A DNA stretch of 64,000 bases from Chaenocephalus aceratus (GCA_023974075.1 CM043799.1:6845250-6909249); one strand, 5' to 3'; shown: positions 44,741 to 55,848, counted from the stretch's first letter. Translations and numbers: made by a program. The notes: a model not told the origin generated them from the letters alone.

Positions 44741-44743
44741 GTA

Positions 44744-44925
44744 GTTATCAATCAATCAATCAATGTTTATTTATATAGCCCAATATCAGAAAAGTTACAT
44801 TTGTCTCAGTGGTCTTCACAGTGTGTACAGAATATCAGTATGACAATACGACACCCTCTGTCCTTAGACCCTCACATCGTACAAGGAAAAACTTCCAGAG
44901 AAAACCCACAGCTTCATTTCATTTC
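44744..44925 (-). mobile_element. LINE-type 3' end repeat
   Basis: (CAAT)n then GTTTATTTATATAGCCCAAT, TCTCAGTGGTCTTCACAGTG and TCCTTAGACCCTCACATCGT. This matches a dispersed fish repeat whose 3' end lies on the - strand with a (ATTG)n tail. It ends where the next LINE tail begins (about 44926). Confidence 0.55.
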
Positions 44926-45855
44926 AAACCTTTATTTATACAGATAAATCCCATTGAGATCATTGATCTCTTTTTCAAGGGAGACCTGCTCAAGTAGTTC
45001 CACATGAAACATAAAAACATAAACAGAACAACAAAAGGACATCATACAGCATCATTTACATAATTATCCACATAAGCAGGTACCAATAGCTTCCCATTGA
45101 CTAGCATCCAACCGAGCTTTAAAAACATTTAGTGGCACCAGATTGTTCAGTTTCCATTTAATTTGCAGACTATTCCAAGACAGAGGAGCTGCGCATCTAA
45201 AAGCTGTCTTCCCTAAGACAGTCCTAGCAGTTGGCACATTTAATAAAACCACAGCATTCGATCTCAGGCAGTAGCCACTTACAATTCTCCGAGAGATCAG
45301 GGAGCAGATATAAGATGGAAGTTTCCCTAACATGGCTTTGTATATAAAAATGTACCAGTGACTGAGCCTCCGTACAGTTAGTGAAAGCAAACCAGCCCTT
45401 GCATACAGGGTACAGTGATGGGTTAATGCTTTACAGTTTGTCACACATCTTAGTGCACTGTGATACGCAGCATCTCACTTGACCAGGCAATTGGCAGGTG
45501 CATTCATATAGACCAGATCCCCATAGTCCAGCACAGGTAAAAAGGTCACAGTGACTAGCCTTTTCCTGGCCTCAAGCGAGAAACAGGACTTGTTCCTGTA
45601 GAAGAAACCTAGCCTAACCCTCAGTTTTTTTAGCAGGTTATTGACATGAAGTTTAAAAGTGAGACAATCATCAAGCCAGATACCAAGGTATTTGTAACAA
45701 GCAACAACTTCACACAATTAACATTGCATCCCCTTGCGTTGGAACGTGACGACATAGGCCGAGTTGGGAGAGATAATGTGTTGTTGAAACCTATCCTCTG
45801 CTTTAAAAAAGATGTAAACACACTGTTGAATATAAGACAGGAGAGACAATCCTTC
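44926..45855 (-). mobile_element. LINE 3' fragment (RT C-terminal)
   Basis: The 3' end on the + strand is CATTTCATTTCAAACC then TTTATTTATACAGATAAATC. Coding blocks on the - strand: 45717-45475 (YKYLGIWLDDCLTFKLHVNN, LRVRLGFFYRNKSCFSLEAR, LDYGDLVYMNA) and 45444-45064 (THHCTLYARAGLLSL, HWYIFIYKAMLGKLPSYI). These are the post-palm region of a Jockey-superfamily RT, different from the L2 and B families. Its 5' side is cut at TTAA 45856 by the piggyBac derivative. Confidence 0.6.
45064..45717 (-). pseudogene. Non-LTR RT C-terminal fragment
   Basis: Two frames as described for the enclosing element, joined by one frame change near 45450-45475. The YKYLGIWLDD motif corresponds to the conserved block after YADD in LINE RTs; the active-site block itself is absent from this window. 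Non-functional. Confidence 0.65.
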
Positions 45856-45878
45856 TTAACCCTCTGAGACCCACATAG

Positions 45879-46396
45879 TGTGGTGGTTGTATTCTCCAGC
45901 CACCTCCCTTGTGTGTGTTTTCCCTTCCCCTGTCTGTGTGGGCGTGGTGGCTGTCACTCCTGGCTCCCGGCTCAACCTTCACCTGCTGCAATCAGTTGGG
46001 CACCCTCCTCTGCTACACACCTGATTTCCATCAGCCATTTACTAATGGCATATCAGCGGAGGCTCCACAACTTGTCAGCGCCAGATCGTTGTTTAAACCC
46101 CAGTGGTAAAACTCTCAGCCTTCTCAGCCTTCTTAGCATTAGTTAGCTATTTCCTCTACACCTGAATGTTCTTTCTTACCTGTTCTTCTTGTGCTCCAGG
46201 ATCACTCTCCAGCCAGATTACTCTCCACGCTCCTCCACCAACAGCCGCTATCAGCCGGATTATTCCACGCTCTCCACGCTTCCCGCCTCAACAGCCGTCA
46301 CCAGCCGGATTATTCTCCACGCTCCTTCACCTCAAAATAAACCTTTTTAACACTCTGCCGTGTCCTGGGTTTGGGTCCTCTCAGATAACCGTAACA
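45879..46396 (+). mobile_element. Solo Gypsy-type LTR
   Basis: 518 bp, TGTGGTGG at the start and GTAACA at the end, with a perfect 5-bp TSD CATAG (45874-45878 and 46397-46401). Near the 3' side are AATAAACC (polyadenylation-like) and CTGCCGTGTCCTGGGTTTGG. The TTAA element sequence continues on both sides as in the 13.4 kb copy (CCCACATAG|GACATTTC), confirming a clean insertion. Solo LTRs arise by recombination between the two LTRs. It differs from both LTRs at 56 and 61.5 kb. Confidence 0.92.
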
Positions 46397-46707
46397 CATA
46401 GGACATTTCTGTTTTTGTATATTTTTGTGTTTTGCCTTATAAATTGTAATTTCTTTGCACTATAATCACGTTTTACACATCCCAGAAATCATCACAACCT
46501 CAGCTAATGATATATGTAACTCATTAGAGACTTATATACACTATAATAGGGGATATTTGCCCATAAATAAAAAACGGAGCTTGACTTATTTGATTAAAAA
46601 TAACTGCTAACCATAACATTGAAATAAACTAAGTACAGACAATTGCACACATTTATTATTATTGTATCAGAACTGATTAGAAGATTCTAACTTATTCTGT
46701 TCATTAG

Positions 46708-46911
46708 TTATGCCCATTCTTTTGGGCAGTGTCCATGGGCCTTTTTTTGCGAGGAATTGTCATTTTGTCCTGCCAATTTTGAAGAGTACACATATATATC
46801 ATGTCCACAATCACACATGGCATGCTGAGCAGATTCGTCAGAATTTTCATCGACATCGTCACCTTGAAAAATCTGCTCCAAAGCCTCAGCTGTAGTAAAC
46901 TTCCTTGCCAT
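46708..46911 (-). pseudogene. piggyBac transposase N-terminal remnant
   Basis: 67 codons: MARKFTTAEALEQIFQGDD then an acidic DENSDES tract. This is the common N-terminal layout of piggyBac transposases (a short helix with TAEEAL-like sequence then an acidic linker). The frame then reads AQHAMCDCGHDIYVYSSK and stops; the catalytic DDE domain is absent, so it encodes at most a truncated protein. Assignment is supported by the TTAA termini of the enclosing element. Confidence 0.6.
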
Positions 46912-47825
46912 ACATCAGTTTACTTTCAAAACACTAAAAGAACGTATTCCAACTTTTATTTTGTTTTCGTGCGTGGAATTATACCGGCTCTCGTTTCAGT
47001 ACACATAACAATGGAACTGACAGGCAACCCTCTGAATCAGACTCCGATTGGCTGTGACTGCATCCACTCATAGTGTCCGATTCATAAACGTGACTCTTAC
47101 ACTCTGTCACAAACAAAAATGGTGGATGAGAATAGATCTATAAAACAGAAAACGACAAGCAATGCGCCAGAATCAAGGTGAGACTATCCTCATTTTTAAA
47201 ACTTTACGCACATTCGTTTCGCCTCTCATGAAAACTAATGGAGTTGTTTTTGCCGTTTCTGTAGTTTAAGCAGTGGCGGCGCCAGGGAGGCTGAAGCAAC
47301 CCCCCAGAATAGCCATAGCACCAACCCCCAAGAAGGTAATGTCTTTTTTTTGTTGTGGAATTCATAATTAAAAAAAAGTATTGATTCGAAAGTAATATGC
47401 TACCGTACAGTACAAGTAGCTTACTTCTGGGTCTCTGTGTTTTCATTCAAGCTCTGCTCTGTGGTGTGTGTGGCACGAGCCATTTTGGTGTGCGTACAGA
47501 GCGAGAGCGCGCGCACCGGTGGGTATCTACCGGAGATTGTTGTGGTTAGCAATCTGGTGCTAGCTAGCCAAGCTAACGGATATAAGGAGCTTTTTCAACA
47601 ACAAGGTGAGGGAGAACTCTCTCTTGTCAGACTGAGAGTCTCAGATAACCTCATCTCAGGTGAAGTAAAGGACTCTCTCAGTGTTTAGATAGTTTAACTT
47701 TAGTCTAGTTATCTCAGTGGGTCTCAAACGGTTTGGGTCACGATTTATGTCAATAAGTATCTTCCGAGGCACACGTTTATATGATCAGTATAAAAAAATA
47801 AGAGCATCCATCCATCTTCTCCCGC

Positions 47826-49731
47826 TTATCTGTGGTTGGGTCGCGGGGGGTAGCAGTTCCAGCAGAGAGCCCCAAACTTTCTTTTCCCTGGCGACATCAA
47901 CCAGCTCTGACTGGGGGATCCCAAGGCGCTCCCAGGCCAGCGAAGAGATATAATCCCTCCACCGGGTCCTAGGTCATATACCCTTGGTCCTTTCCCAGCT
48001 GGACGTGCCTGGAACACCTCCCTAGGGAGGCGCCCAGGTGGCATCCCTACGAGGTGCCCGAACCACCTCAACTGGCTCCTTCGATGCGAAGGGAGGAGCG
48101 GCTCAACTCCGAGTCCCCTCCCTGATGACCGAACTTCTCACCTTACCCTAAGGGAGACACCAGCCACCCTGCGGAGAAAACCCATCTTGGCCGCTTGTAT
48201 CCGCGATCTCGTTCTTTCGGTCATGACCCATCCTTCATACCATAGGTGAGGGTAGGAACGAAAATGGCCCGGTAGACAGAGAGCTTTGCCTTCTGGCTCA
48301 GCTCCCTTTTCGTCACAACGGTGCGGTAAAAGCGACTGCAAGTACCGCTCCCGCTGCTCCGATTCTCCCATATCACGCTCCATTGTTTCCCTCACTCGAG
48401 AACAAGACCCCGAGATACTTGACTCCTTCACTTGGGGTAAGGACTCATTCCCTACTTGGAGTGGAACAGTCCATCGGTTTCCTGCTGAGAACCATGGCCT
48501 CAGATTTGGAGGTGCTGATCCTCATCCCAGCCGCTTCACACTCGGTTTGTGAACCGATCCAGTGAGTGCTGAAGGTCGCAGACCGATGAAGCCATTAGAA
48601 AACCACATCATCTGCAAAAAGCAGTGGTGCAATCCTTAGTCCACCGAACTGCAGACCCCTCCCCCACGACTATGCCACAAAATCCGATCCATGTATATTA
48701 CAAACAGGATTGGTGACAAAGCGCAGCCCTGGCGGAGGCCAACCTCACGGAAATGGGTCCGACTTACTGCCGAGGACCCGACACAGCTCTCGCTTTGGGA
48801 GTACAAGATTGGATGGGCCCTGAGTAGAGACCCCCTCACCCCATACTCCCCGCAGCACCTCCCACAGTAACTCCCTGGGAACTCGGTCATATGCCTTCTC
48901 CAAGTCTACAAAACACATGTAGACCAGATAAGCGTACTCCCAGGCCCCCTCCAGGATCCTGCGAGAGTAAAAAGCTGATCCGTCGTTCCACGACCAGACG
49001 GAATCCGCATTGTTCCTCCTCTATCTGAGTTCGACAATCGGCCTGACCCTCCTTCGAGTACCTTGAGTAAACTTTCCCGGGAGGCTGAGTAGTGTGATGC
49101 CTCTGTAATTGCACACACCCTCTGATCCCCCTTTTTAAAAAAGGGGAACCACCACCCCTGTCCTGCCACTCCTTCGGTACTGTTTTCCGAGTTCCACGCA
49201 ACGTTGATGAGACGTGTCCAACCATGACAGTCCCTCAACACCCAGAGCCTTTCATCATTTCTCGGGCGGAATCTCATCCACCCCCGGGGCTTTGCCACTG
49301 TGGAGTTTTTGACGACCTCAGTGACCTCCCCCCGGGAGATTGGTGTTGATCCCCCGTCATACTCCAGCTCTGCCTCTAACATAGAGGGCGGAGTTGTCGG
49401 GTTCAGGAGTTCCTCAAAGTGTTCCTTCCAATGCCCTAACACTCCATCAGTTTAGGTCAACAACGTCCATCCTTACTGTACACAGCTTGGATGGTTCCCT
49501 GCTTCCCCCTCCTGAGGTGTCGGACAGTTTTCCAGAACAACTTTGGTGCCGCCCGAAAGTTCTTTCTCCATGTCTTCTCCGAACTTCTCCCACACCCGCT
49601 GCTTTGGCCTCGGCCACGGATGAGGCTGCTGCCCTTCGGGCCTGTCGGTACCTTGCAACTGCCTCGGGAGTCCCCCGGGATAACAAATCCCTGAAGGCCT
49701 CCTTCTTCAGTCGGACGGCTTCCCTGACCAC
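47826..49731 (-). pseudogene. RTE reverse transcriptase, broken
   Basis: Blocks from N to C: MVREAVRLKKEAFRDLLSRG (49731-49447), MLGHWKEHFEELLNPTTPPS (49442-48906), FLKRGIRGCVQLQ (49225-48887), VGLRQGCALSPILFVIYMDR (48890-48636), TYGHEGWVMTERTRS-like sequence (48431-48138), and MRWFGHLVGMPPGRLPREVF (48071-47826). The GLRQGCALSP motif is the usual RTE RT signature. The segment that should carry the catalytic DD box (about 48560-48640) is not open. Too damaged to be active. Confidence 0.8.
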
Positions 49732-49837
49732 CGGTGTCCACCAGGAGGTTCGAGGGTTACTGCCCCTTGAGGCAACCTAGGACCTTGAGACCTAAACTCC
49801 CCGCCGCGGCTTCGGCAATAGAGGCTTTGAACACCGA

Positions 49838-50906
49838 CTACTCTGGTTCAATGTCCCCAACCTCCACAGGAATGCCCGAAAGCTCCGCCGGAGGTGTGAG
49901 TTGAAGGCCTCCTGACTTGGGGGCCTCCTCCAGACGTTCCCAGTTCACCCGAACTACACGTTTGGGCTTACTAGGGTCTATCCAGAGGCTTCCCCGCCAC
50001 TCGACCCAACTCACCACCAGATGGTGATCAGTTGACAACTCCGCCCTCTTCTTTACCACCGAGTGTCCAAAACATACGGCTCAGGTCCGATGATACGATA
50101 ACGAAATCGATCATTGACCTTCTGCCTATGGTGCTCTGGTACCACGTACACTTATGAGCATCCTTATGTTCGAACATGGTGTTTGTTATGGCCAATCCAT
50201 GACTAGCACAGAAGTCCAGTAACAAACCACCACTCCGGTTCAGATCAGGGGGGCCGTTCCTCCCAATCACGCCCCTCCAAGTGTCTCCATCATTGCCCAC
50301 ATGTGCGTTGAAGTCTCCCAGCAAGATTAAATAGTTCCCTTCAGGAGCCCCATACAGGACTCTTTCCAGGGTCTCCAAGAAGGGCCGTATAGTCTGAACT
50401 GCTGTTGGGTGCATAAGCACACACAACAGTCAGAGTTTTCCCCCCATAACCCGCAGGCGTAGGGAGGCGACCCTGTCGTCCACTGGGGTAAACTCCAACA
50501 ACAAAAGCACCTAACCGGGGACTTGTGGAGTATCCCCACACCCGCCCGGCGCCACACACCTTGAGCAACTCCGGAGAATAATAGAGTCCAACCCCTATCC
50601 AGAAGTAAGGTTCCAGAGCCGACGCTGTGCGTAGAGGTGAGCCCAACCAGATCCAACTGGTAACGCTCCACCTCCCGCACAAGCTCCGACGAGTCCTCCT
50701 TCTGGGCCTGGCTCCAGAAGGGGACCCCGGCTTCCTCCGGGCCGGGTATCCTCACTTCTTGTGTCGTCTTTCATGAGGTCTTTTGAACCAATCTTAGTCT
50801 GGCCCCTTGCCTGAGACCAATTTGCCATGGGAGACCCTACCAGGAACACAAGGTTCCAGACAACACAGCCCCCAGGTTCATCAGGGCACACAAACCTCTC
50901 TACCAC
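49838..50906 (-). pseudogene. RTE endonuclease, broken
   Basis: N-terminal blocks (50906-50595 and 50755-50327) hold SSELVREVERYQLDLVGLTS and SGVAQGVWRRAGVGILHKSP. The block 50426-50028 holds [20 protein letters not shown] (GDFN), [38 protein letters not shown] and [14 protein letters not shown]. The block 50059-49838 holds [18 protein letters not shown] (the STDH with catalytic His). This is an AP-type endonuclease of the RTE kind, split over about four frames. Confidence 0.82.
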
Positions 50907-51088
50907 GTAAGGTGCTGGTTATTCAGAGAAAATAAGAGCATCAATTAAAAACAGTTATGAAATACTATATAACAGTAAAACAAGAATACAGTTTTTAAAA
51001 AGAGTGATTTGTAAAATATCTATAAAGAAATAGAAAATCTGTTTACAGTTCTGTTTCATATGGGTGTTGAGAGTATCCATAGATCTCC

Positions 51089-51747
51089 TTAAGCCCCACG
51101 GACCCCGGTTCCGGGGCCGAAATCGCGTCATTTGCAGGAAACAACGTCTAAGGAACCTTAATATTTAATAAACTATGAATATTTTATATCCATATAACGG
51201 GAAAAAACTAATTTAAACTGATCTTTTTCATTTTTTTTTTTTTTAAAAAACACACAATGCAAACAGTGAGCCTCTGAATTAGCCCGAATTAGCGAAAAAT
51301 GCTAAACTATTACTTGCACCGAAAATCACTCCTAGCTCCCTTATTACTTATCCTAGCTGCACATCCAACACATCGTTTATGATCGTAAAGACACAGAATC
51401 TAACGGTGCCCACCTCAACACTGAAAGATACAAACTCGCAACGTTATCAACAAAAACGTACATCAAAACAAGTGGCGCTAGGTAGCCCACAACGCTACCT
51501 TCGTATATCTTTTGGACGGACACTATAATTTACAGTTTTTTACCATGTTCAATCTGAATTTTCTTTAAAATAAAAAACATCTATATTGATTCTGACTTTT
51601 CTACATCCAACTCACAGGTTTATCATTACTTTGAGAAAAAAGATTATTAATTTAACCCTTTTAGAAGGGAAGATATGGTCATTTGTTCTGGGAATGTCAT
51701 TTTCGAGCCAGAAACCTGAAAAACAGGCTTGGGGCTTAAGAGGTTAA
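51089..51747. mobile_element. TTAA MITE inside hAT
   Basis: Right end GGGGCTTAAGAGG then TTAA (51744-51747); left boundary TTAAGCCCCACGG at 51089. The hAT copy at 40321 reads GATCTCCTAATGTTGC across the site, and here it reads GATCTCC|TTAA...TTAA|TGTTGC, confirming a TTAA insertion. The left end lacks the CCTC expected from the right end, perhaps a small deletion between repeats. About 250 bp of its right half occurs inverted at 60188-60425. Confidence 0.8.
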
Positions 51748-51815
51748 TGTTGCTCTCAAAGTGCACCAGATTGATGCTTTTAAAAATTCAATATTTAAAA
51801 AAAAATCTTCCCTTC
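51748..51815. repeat. Shared hAT core block, third copy
   Basis: CTCAAAGTGCACCAGATTGA then A-rich sequence and ATCTTCCC. The same block is at 13498-13560 and 40336-40395. In those two it continues into a GC-rich CCCGGGGG...CCCCCGGG hairpin; here the hairpin is lost. Confidence 0.75.
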
Positions 51816-52101
51816 ATTGTAACAGTCATGGGTGTAATGTACATGTGCGTGTGGGGAGTGTTGCAGTAGAACATTCAACTGTAGCGCTGGTGCTTAATGG
51901 GAAACCCTAAATGTTTGAGCACCCTCTATGAAACGTCAAGCTATCCCACAGCATCCCCTAGAGAAAATCTCTGGCGCCACCACTAAGTTTAAGAGGAAAA
52001 ACACGGCATGTCTCTGGCTGAAACAGCTGAGAAGTTATGACGCTTTGAACACAACGTGATATTTGGGATCGTATACGGCCCCGTGGGTCTCAGAGGGTTA
52101 A

Positions 52102-52385
52102 TAAGTAATGTTATCATATACTGTTAAAAAAGAATTATGCAATAGTGTTAATGCATAATGCTGCAACCATGTTAATAGCATTGCATTGCTAACTACGCCG
52201 ACTGAAGCTGGCACTATTTTAAGCAGCTTATCACACTGTTTGTAGTTTCAAGTCTTAGCTCTGAGAACTGGAAAGACATCTTCTAGCTAGCTAGATTCAT
52301 TAGCTTACATTATGCTTGTGATGCAGTTAGAAAACAAAAACATGCTGATATAAACATTGTTACTTGATAGGAATGAACCTCAGAC
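52102..52385. other. Unannotated sequence
   Basis: Nothing recognised between the piggyBac right end and the next hAT. Confidence 0.5.
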
Positions 52386-53511
52386 CAGAGGTCACGCTAA
52401 CCGAATATTTTCCGTCAATGAATGGATTTTTTCTAACAATGACGGAAAATCTGAAAGCAGTCCGTCATTTTGACAGATGAGAACACAACTCGTAACAGTG
52501 CCAACATGTCCACCAGCGGCCCACATTATATTACATCCTTAGTGGCCAGGTAGACTGAGGGCGATCTACTGTACTCTACTGTAGTCCTGTAACTGTTATT
52601 TAGTCATTCACACCCCTGTCCAGTTGGTGGCTAGTGTGTGTATATTAAGTAGCTATTGTCTAGTCCTTGTTTTTTGACCTCGTTGATTACCTCGTTATTG
52701 AACCGGCTTTAGCAATCGCCAATGTCACGGCAGCTGATCGTCCGAAGCTTTTTTAATAAGCCCAGTAATTGTGATGATGTGGATAAACGAGGTGAAAAAA
52801 GAGGGATTGATGCAGTGGAGGATGAAGGACAAGCCTGTAAAACTAAAACTGACACCGTTTGGCCAGCGGCAGAGGGGCAAGCAAGTGGCAAGGAGTTCAA
52901 GCAGGAGTACCCGGGTTCAGTGGGAGCAAGAGTTTGAGTGGCTGAGCAGGGAAGATGGCAAAATGTTCTTCGACATCTGTAGAGAAGCTAAGATGATTAA
53001 CGGATTTGTCCGAGGGTGCACGACGATGCAGGAATCAGCGTTCAGGCTAGGCTACAGCAGATCAATTGAGTTGTTCTTGTAAATGTTTTGTTCATATTTT
53101 GATTGTAATTGTCTCATTTAAAACGATGGCATTGTTCATATTTGCCTGTTTAGGCACAATGGTGGCAGTGTTTTTAGTGGCCTCTGCTCTGCCCCCCTCT
53201 GCTGTGCTGTCAGTGCAGGAACAAATAAATCATTCATGTTCGTGTTGACATGAAAAGTGACCACAACGGTCGGTGTCTCTCTGTTTATCTTTTTTTTTCT
53301 CCATGCCCTTAAAAGTTCTGTATGAATCATTACAAACAAATTAATGAATGAACATTTGCTGCTCAGTACCCAAACATAAATAATAAATATGTCTCATCTC
53401 ATCATTAAAACATGAAAAAGAAAATGACGTGTAATAATGGATTATGACGGAAATGTTACGATCCTGTCCGTCAAAAATGATGGACAACGAAAAAGTCTAA
53501 CGCAACCACTG
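52386..53511 (+). mobile_element. hAT element with zinc-finger remnant
   Basis: 1,126 bp. Left CAGAGGTCACGCTAACC; right end inverted reads CAGTGGTTGCGTTAGAC. TSD CCTCAGAC (52378-52385) against CTTCAGAC (53512-53519), one mismatch in 8. Subterminal TGACGGA and TCCGTCA repeats occur at both ends. It keeps the first part of a transposase gene but no catalytic domain. Confidence 0.88.
52722..53082 (+). pseudogene. hAT transposase N-terminal zinc-finger remnant
   Basis: The start MSRQLIVRSFFNKPSNCDDV (frame 52722-52937) shifts near 52850 into the frame 52771-53082, which contains WEQEFEWLSREDGKMFFDIC then REAKMINGFVRGCTTMQESA. A WL..E.GKMFC..C...K..N.FV.GC layout is that of the BED/TTF-type zinc finger at the start of many hAT transposases and domesticated ZNF genes. 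Here the first metal-binding Cys is Phe (FFDIC) and the distal His residues are not evident, so the finger is broken. The dimerisation and RNase H-like domains are absent. Confidence 0.6.
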
Positions 53512-53519
53512 CTTCAGAC

Positions 53520-54737
53520 AGAAACATTTTGATTCCAATAGCTGCAGCCTGTCACTCTGGCCATACCATAGCTTTTCTAATCCTGGTCCTACAATGCCTT
53601 GTGTTGCTATGCTGCTAACCTCAGGATCCTACGCTTGTTAGCTTTTGCAAGAGTAACAATAGCTAAAGCATGTGTTTCAACCACCAATTGTTGATAAAGG
53701 TCAATTATAAAAATCCTAGGAAAATGTTGTTGCCTTTTAAACTGCATTTTGATTATTAACTAACCACAATATTAATGTAAAGAATGTTCTGCTAATATTT
53801 TACTCGGTTAAGAGAGCTTTGGGCATTGAGATCTGATCAGCACAGCAACATCGTTGGAACTTTTTATAAAAATGCTGAGAACCCCAGATTTAAAACCTGT
53901 GATGTCATTGAGGGACACTAGCACTGACAACACAAGGACGAACGTGACATAAATCACTCAGGACTTTGTGAACTAATGACAGTACAAAGGGCAAACGCTA
54001 TATATTTTGCTTCAGGGCTGTAAATGGGGCACGGAAACAAATAAAAAAGTCACTTGGGTATAAAGGCAGAAGCAAACAAAGCTGAGTCTACAGAGTCATC
54101 CTTCCATATTAAGTGACAGGAACAGCTCCAGACAGTGTCTCTTGACAGGATTATAACAGTGGAGTTTGGCTCAGTTGTCTCTTGCTTTGGGCGAATTGGG
54201 AGTTCTGTTTCTGAGCTACATGAAATCCAATCTTGTCTGTGACCCCGGCTGCACGTGTTGTTAAGACATAGAACATTCTCCCCACACCCCACACAGACAG
54301 TCACATATTGATGCTGTTATATGACACTGACACTTTAATTTGTTATTTTTACGATTTCTGTACTGCTGAATCCCTGTGTAAAGAAGGACATGTTTGTATT
54401 CCAAATGGTTGTCAAGGTTCCTCGACAAATTATATTACATGAGTAATATTCGTAACAATACATAAAAATAAACAACATTAGACAAATAATATTAGTTTCT
54501 AATATTGAAAAGGATAAGTCATGCTAATTTCCTGTGATTTAAATGAACAACTGAACGTCTTTATACCAACACGTCTCTGCCTTTAGCTCAGCGGTGGTGA
54601 AGAGCAGCCATGTGACCTTGATGTGGTTAGTTTAAAGCCTTACATTAGCTTTTTACTTCTTGCAATTGCATTTACATACAAATTACGAATATGTTGTTAA
54701 TATGTGGAGATTTTCCTGCTGATCAAAACGTGGTGAG
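53520..54737. other. Unannotated sequence
   Basis: No gene or known repeat recognised. Candidate single-copy sequence. Confidence 0.45.
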
Positions 54738-55240
54738 TAGGGGAGAGTGGGGTAAAGATGAGGCCATTTTTACTTATGTTGTCCTTTAGGCAAGGAAAAA
54801 ATGAAATATAGAAGTCAATTGACAACAATAATCTTTACTTCTGGATGTCTTCTGTCAATCAAAGTGAAAATAATGCATTTATCAAGGGCCATACAAATAT
54901 GACTTTTCAAAGAAAAGTTATCTTGTGGATTAACTTGCCCCATCTATATCTAAGGGCTAAATTGACCAATTTAATTTTTCAAGTTTAAACCTGAACATAA
55001 GTTAAGTATTAAATCATCCTTTCTCTGCCAATACCTGCTTTGGTGTCTGCACTGTAGTGACACCTGTTTCATCAACATTATAAATCATGTGAAAAACATG
55101 AAAGAGCCCGATCAGAACCAGGATGACCTTAACAGCTCTAAATAGATATCCTTGTAAATGTAACTGGTAGGTAAACACATGTACCAGTCTGTTGTAAATG
55201 TACTTTACTGATTTATATAGGCTAGTCATTGGTCATTTTT
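54738..55240 (-). mobile_element. pogo/Tigger-type DDE transposon remnant
   Basis: A left terminus TAGGGGAGAGTGGGGTAAAG at 54738 resembles a dispersed fish DNA-transposon end. About 280 bp inside, a - strand DDE transposase fragment is present (listed separately). No right terminus is visible; the LINE B copy starts just beyond 55240. Linking the terminus with the transposase piece is inference. Confidence 0.45.
55014..55100 (-). pseudogene. DDE transposase fragment
   Basis: The frame 55229-55014 ends MIYNVDETGVTTVQTPKQVL then AEKG. The NVDETG string, with the first catalytic Asp, followed by a V..P..V...KG pattern is the hallmark of DDE_1 transposases (pogo/Tigger and CENP-B-related). Only about 25 residues are convincing, and the rest of the frame is not. 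Confidence 0.55.
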
Positions 55241-55289
55241 CATGTTCTCAAATGCGATTATTCTCTCATCTGTATCACTTTAGCCAGAT

Positions 55290-55848
55290 TGTTGGCATTC
55301 TCCAAGAACTTGGAGTTTCAGGCTCTGCACTTTCCCTTCTCACCTCATACCTCAAAGACCGTACCTACAGGGTTACTTGGAGAGGGTCGGAGTCCGACCC
55401 TTGTCAATTAACTACAGGGGTCCCTCAGGGCTCTGTTCTTGGTCCCCTCCTCTTCTCCTTGTACACAAACTAAATCGGATCAGTCATTAGCCCGCATGGT
55501 TTTTCATACCACTGCTACGCTGACGACACCCAATTAATTCTGTCCTTTCCCCGCTCAGAGACCCAGGTCGTTGCACGCATCTCTGCTTGTCTAGCTGACA
55601 TCTCTCAGTGGATGTCTGCTCACCACCTCAAGCTCAACCTTGACAAGACTGAACTGCTTTTCCTTCCGGGAAAAGATTGTCCCACTCTTGACCTGACAAT
55701 CAACATCGGCACCTCTGTTGTTTCCCCGACTCCGACTGCAAGGAATCTGGGTGTGACCCTAGATAACAACCTGTCCCTTCACTGCAAACATAGCTGCTAC
55801 AACCCGCTGCTGCAGATACATGCTTTACAACATCCAGAGGATACAGTT
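55290..55848 (+). mobile_element. LINE B internal fragment
   Basis: Truncated at both ends. It encodes [39 protein letters not shown] and, after a stop (near 55473), [14 protein letters not shown] and [20 protein letters not shown]. It departs from the family near 55848, where MITE sequence begins. The YADD box is intact. Confidence 0.8.

Larger units (their letters stand above)
47809..50928 (-). mobile_element. RTE (Rex3-like) LINE, near full length
   Basis: 3,120 bp on the - strand, with a (GATG)n-type 3' end (CATCCATCC on the + strand at 47805) and a 14-bp TSD AAAATAAGAGCATC (47795-47808 and 50929-50942). It includes a complete EN-RT order but with many frameshifts. The 23267-23920 copy is the same family, with nearly the same 3' 600 bp. 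Confidence 0.88.
47271..51985. mobile_element. hAT element with nested LINE and MITE
   Basis: Left end CAGTGGCGGCGCCAGG, right end CTGGCGCCACCACTA. Flanked by an 8-bp TSD AGTTTAAG (47263-47270 and 51986-51993). Net of its inserts it is about 0.9 kb. Interior segments match the hAT at 39653-40729. A second hAT-like start CAGTGGGTCTCAAACGGTTT at 47715 suggests it is composite. The short frame at 47437-47688 ends in a good splice-donor context (AACAACAAG|GTGAGG) and may be a remnant first exon. No transposase core. Confidence 0.8.
45856..52101 (-). mobile_element. piggyBac derivative with nested insertions
   Basis: Both ends are TTAA plus an inverted terminal repeat: TTAACCCTCTGAGACCCAC at 45856 and, inverted, GTGGGTCTCAGAGGGTTAA ending at 52101. 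Between them on the - strand is a short transposase N-terminus (46911-46708), so the element is an internal-deletion derivative. It has received a solo Gypsy LTR (45879-46396) and a hAT (47271-51985). Without these inserts it is only about 1 kb. Confidence 0.85.

Noticed and set aside
47437..47688. 83-codon frame as a host gene exon
   Set aside because: It lies within a hAT element, and similar sequence occurs in the hAT at 39653-40729, so it is element-derived at best.
49394..49780. 128-codon + strand frame
   Set aside because: Antisense shadow of the RTE LINE RT region on the - strand.
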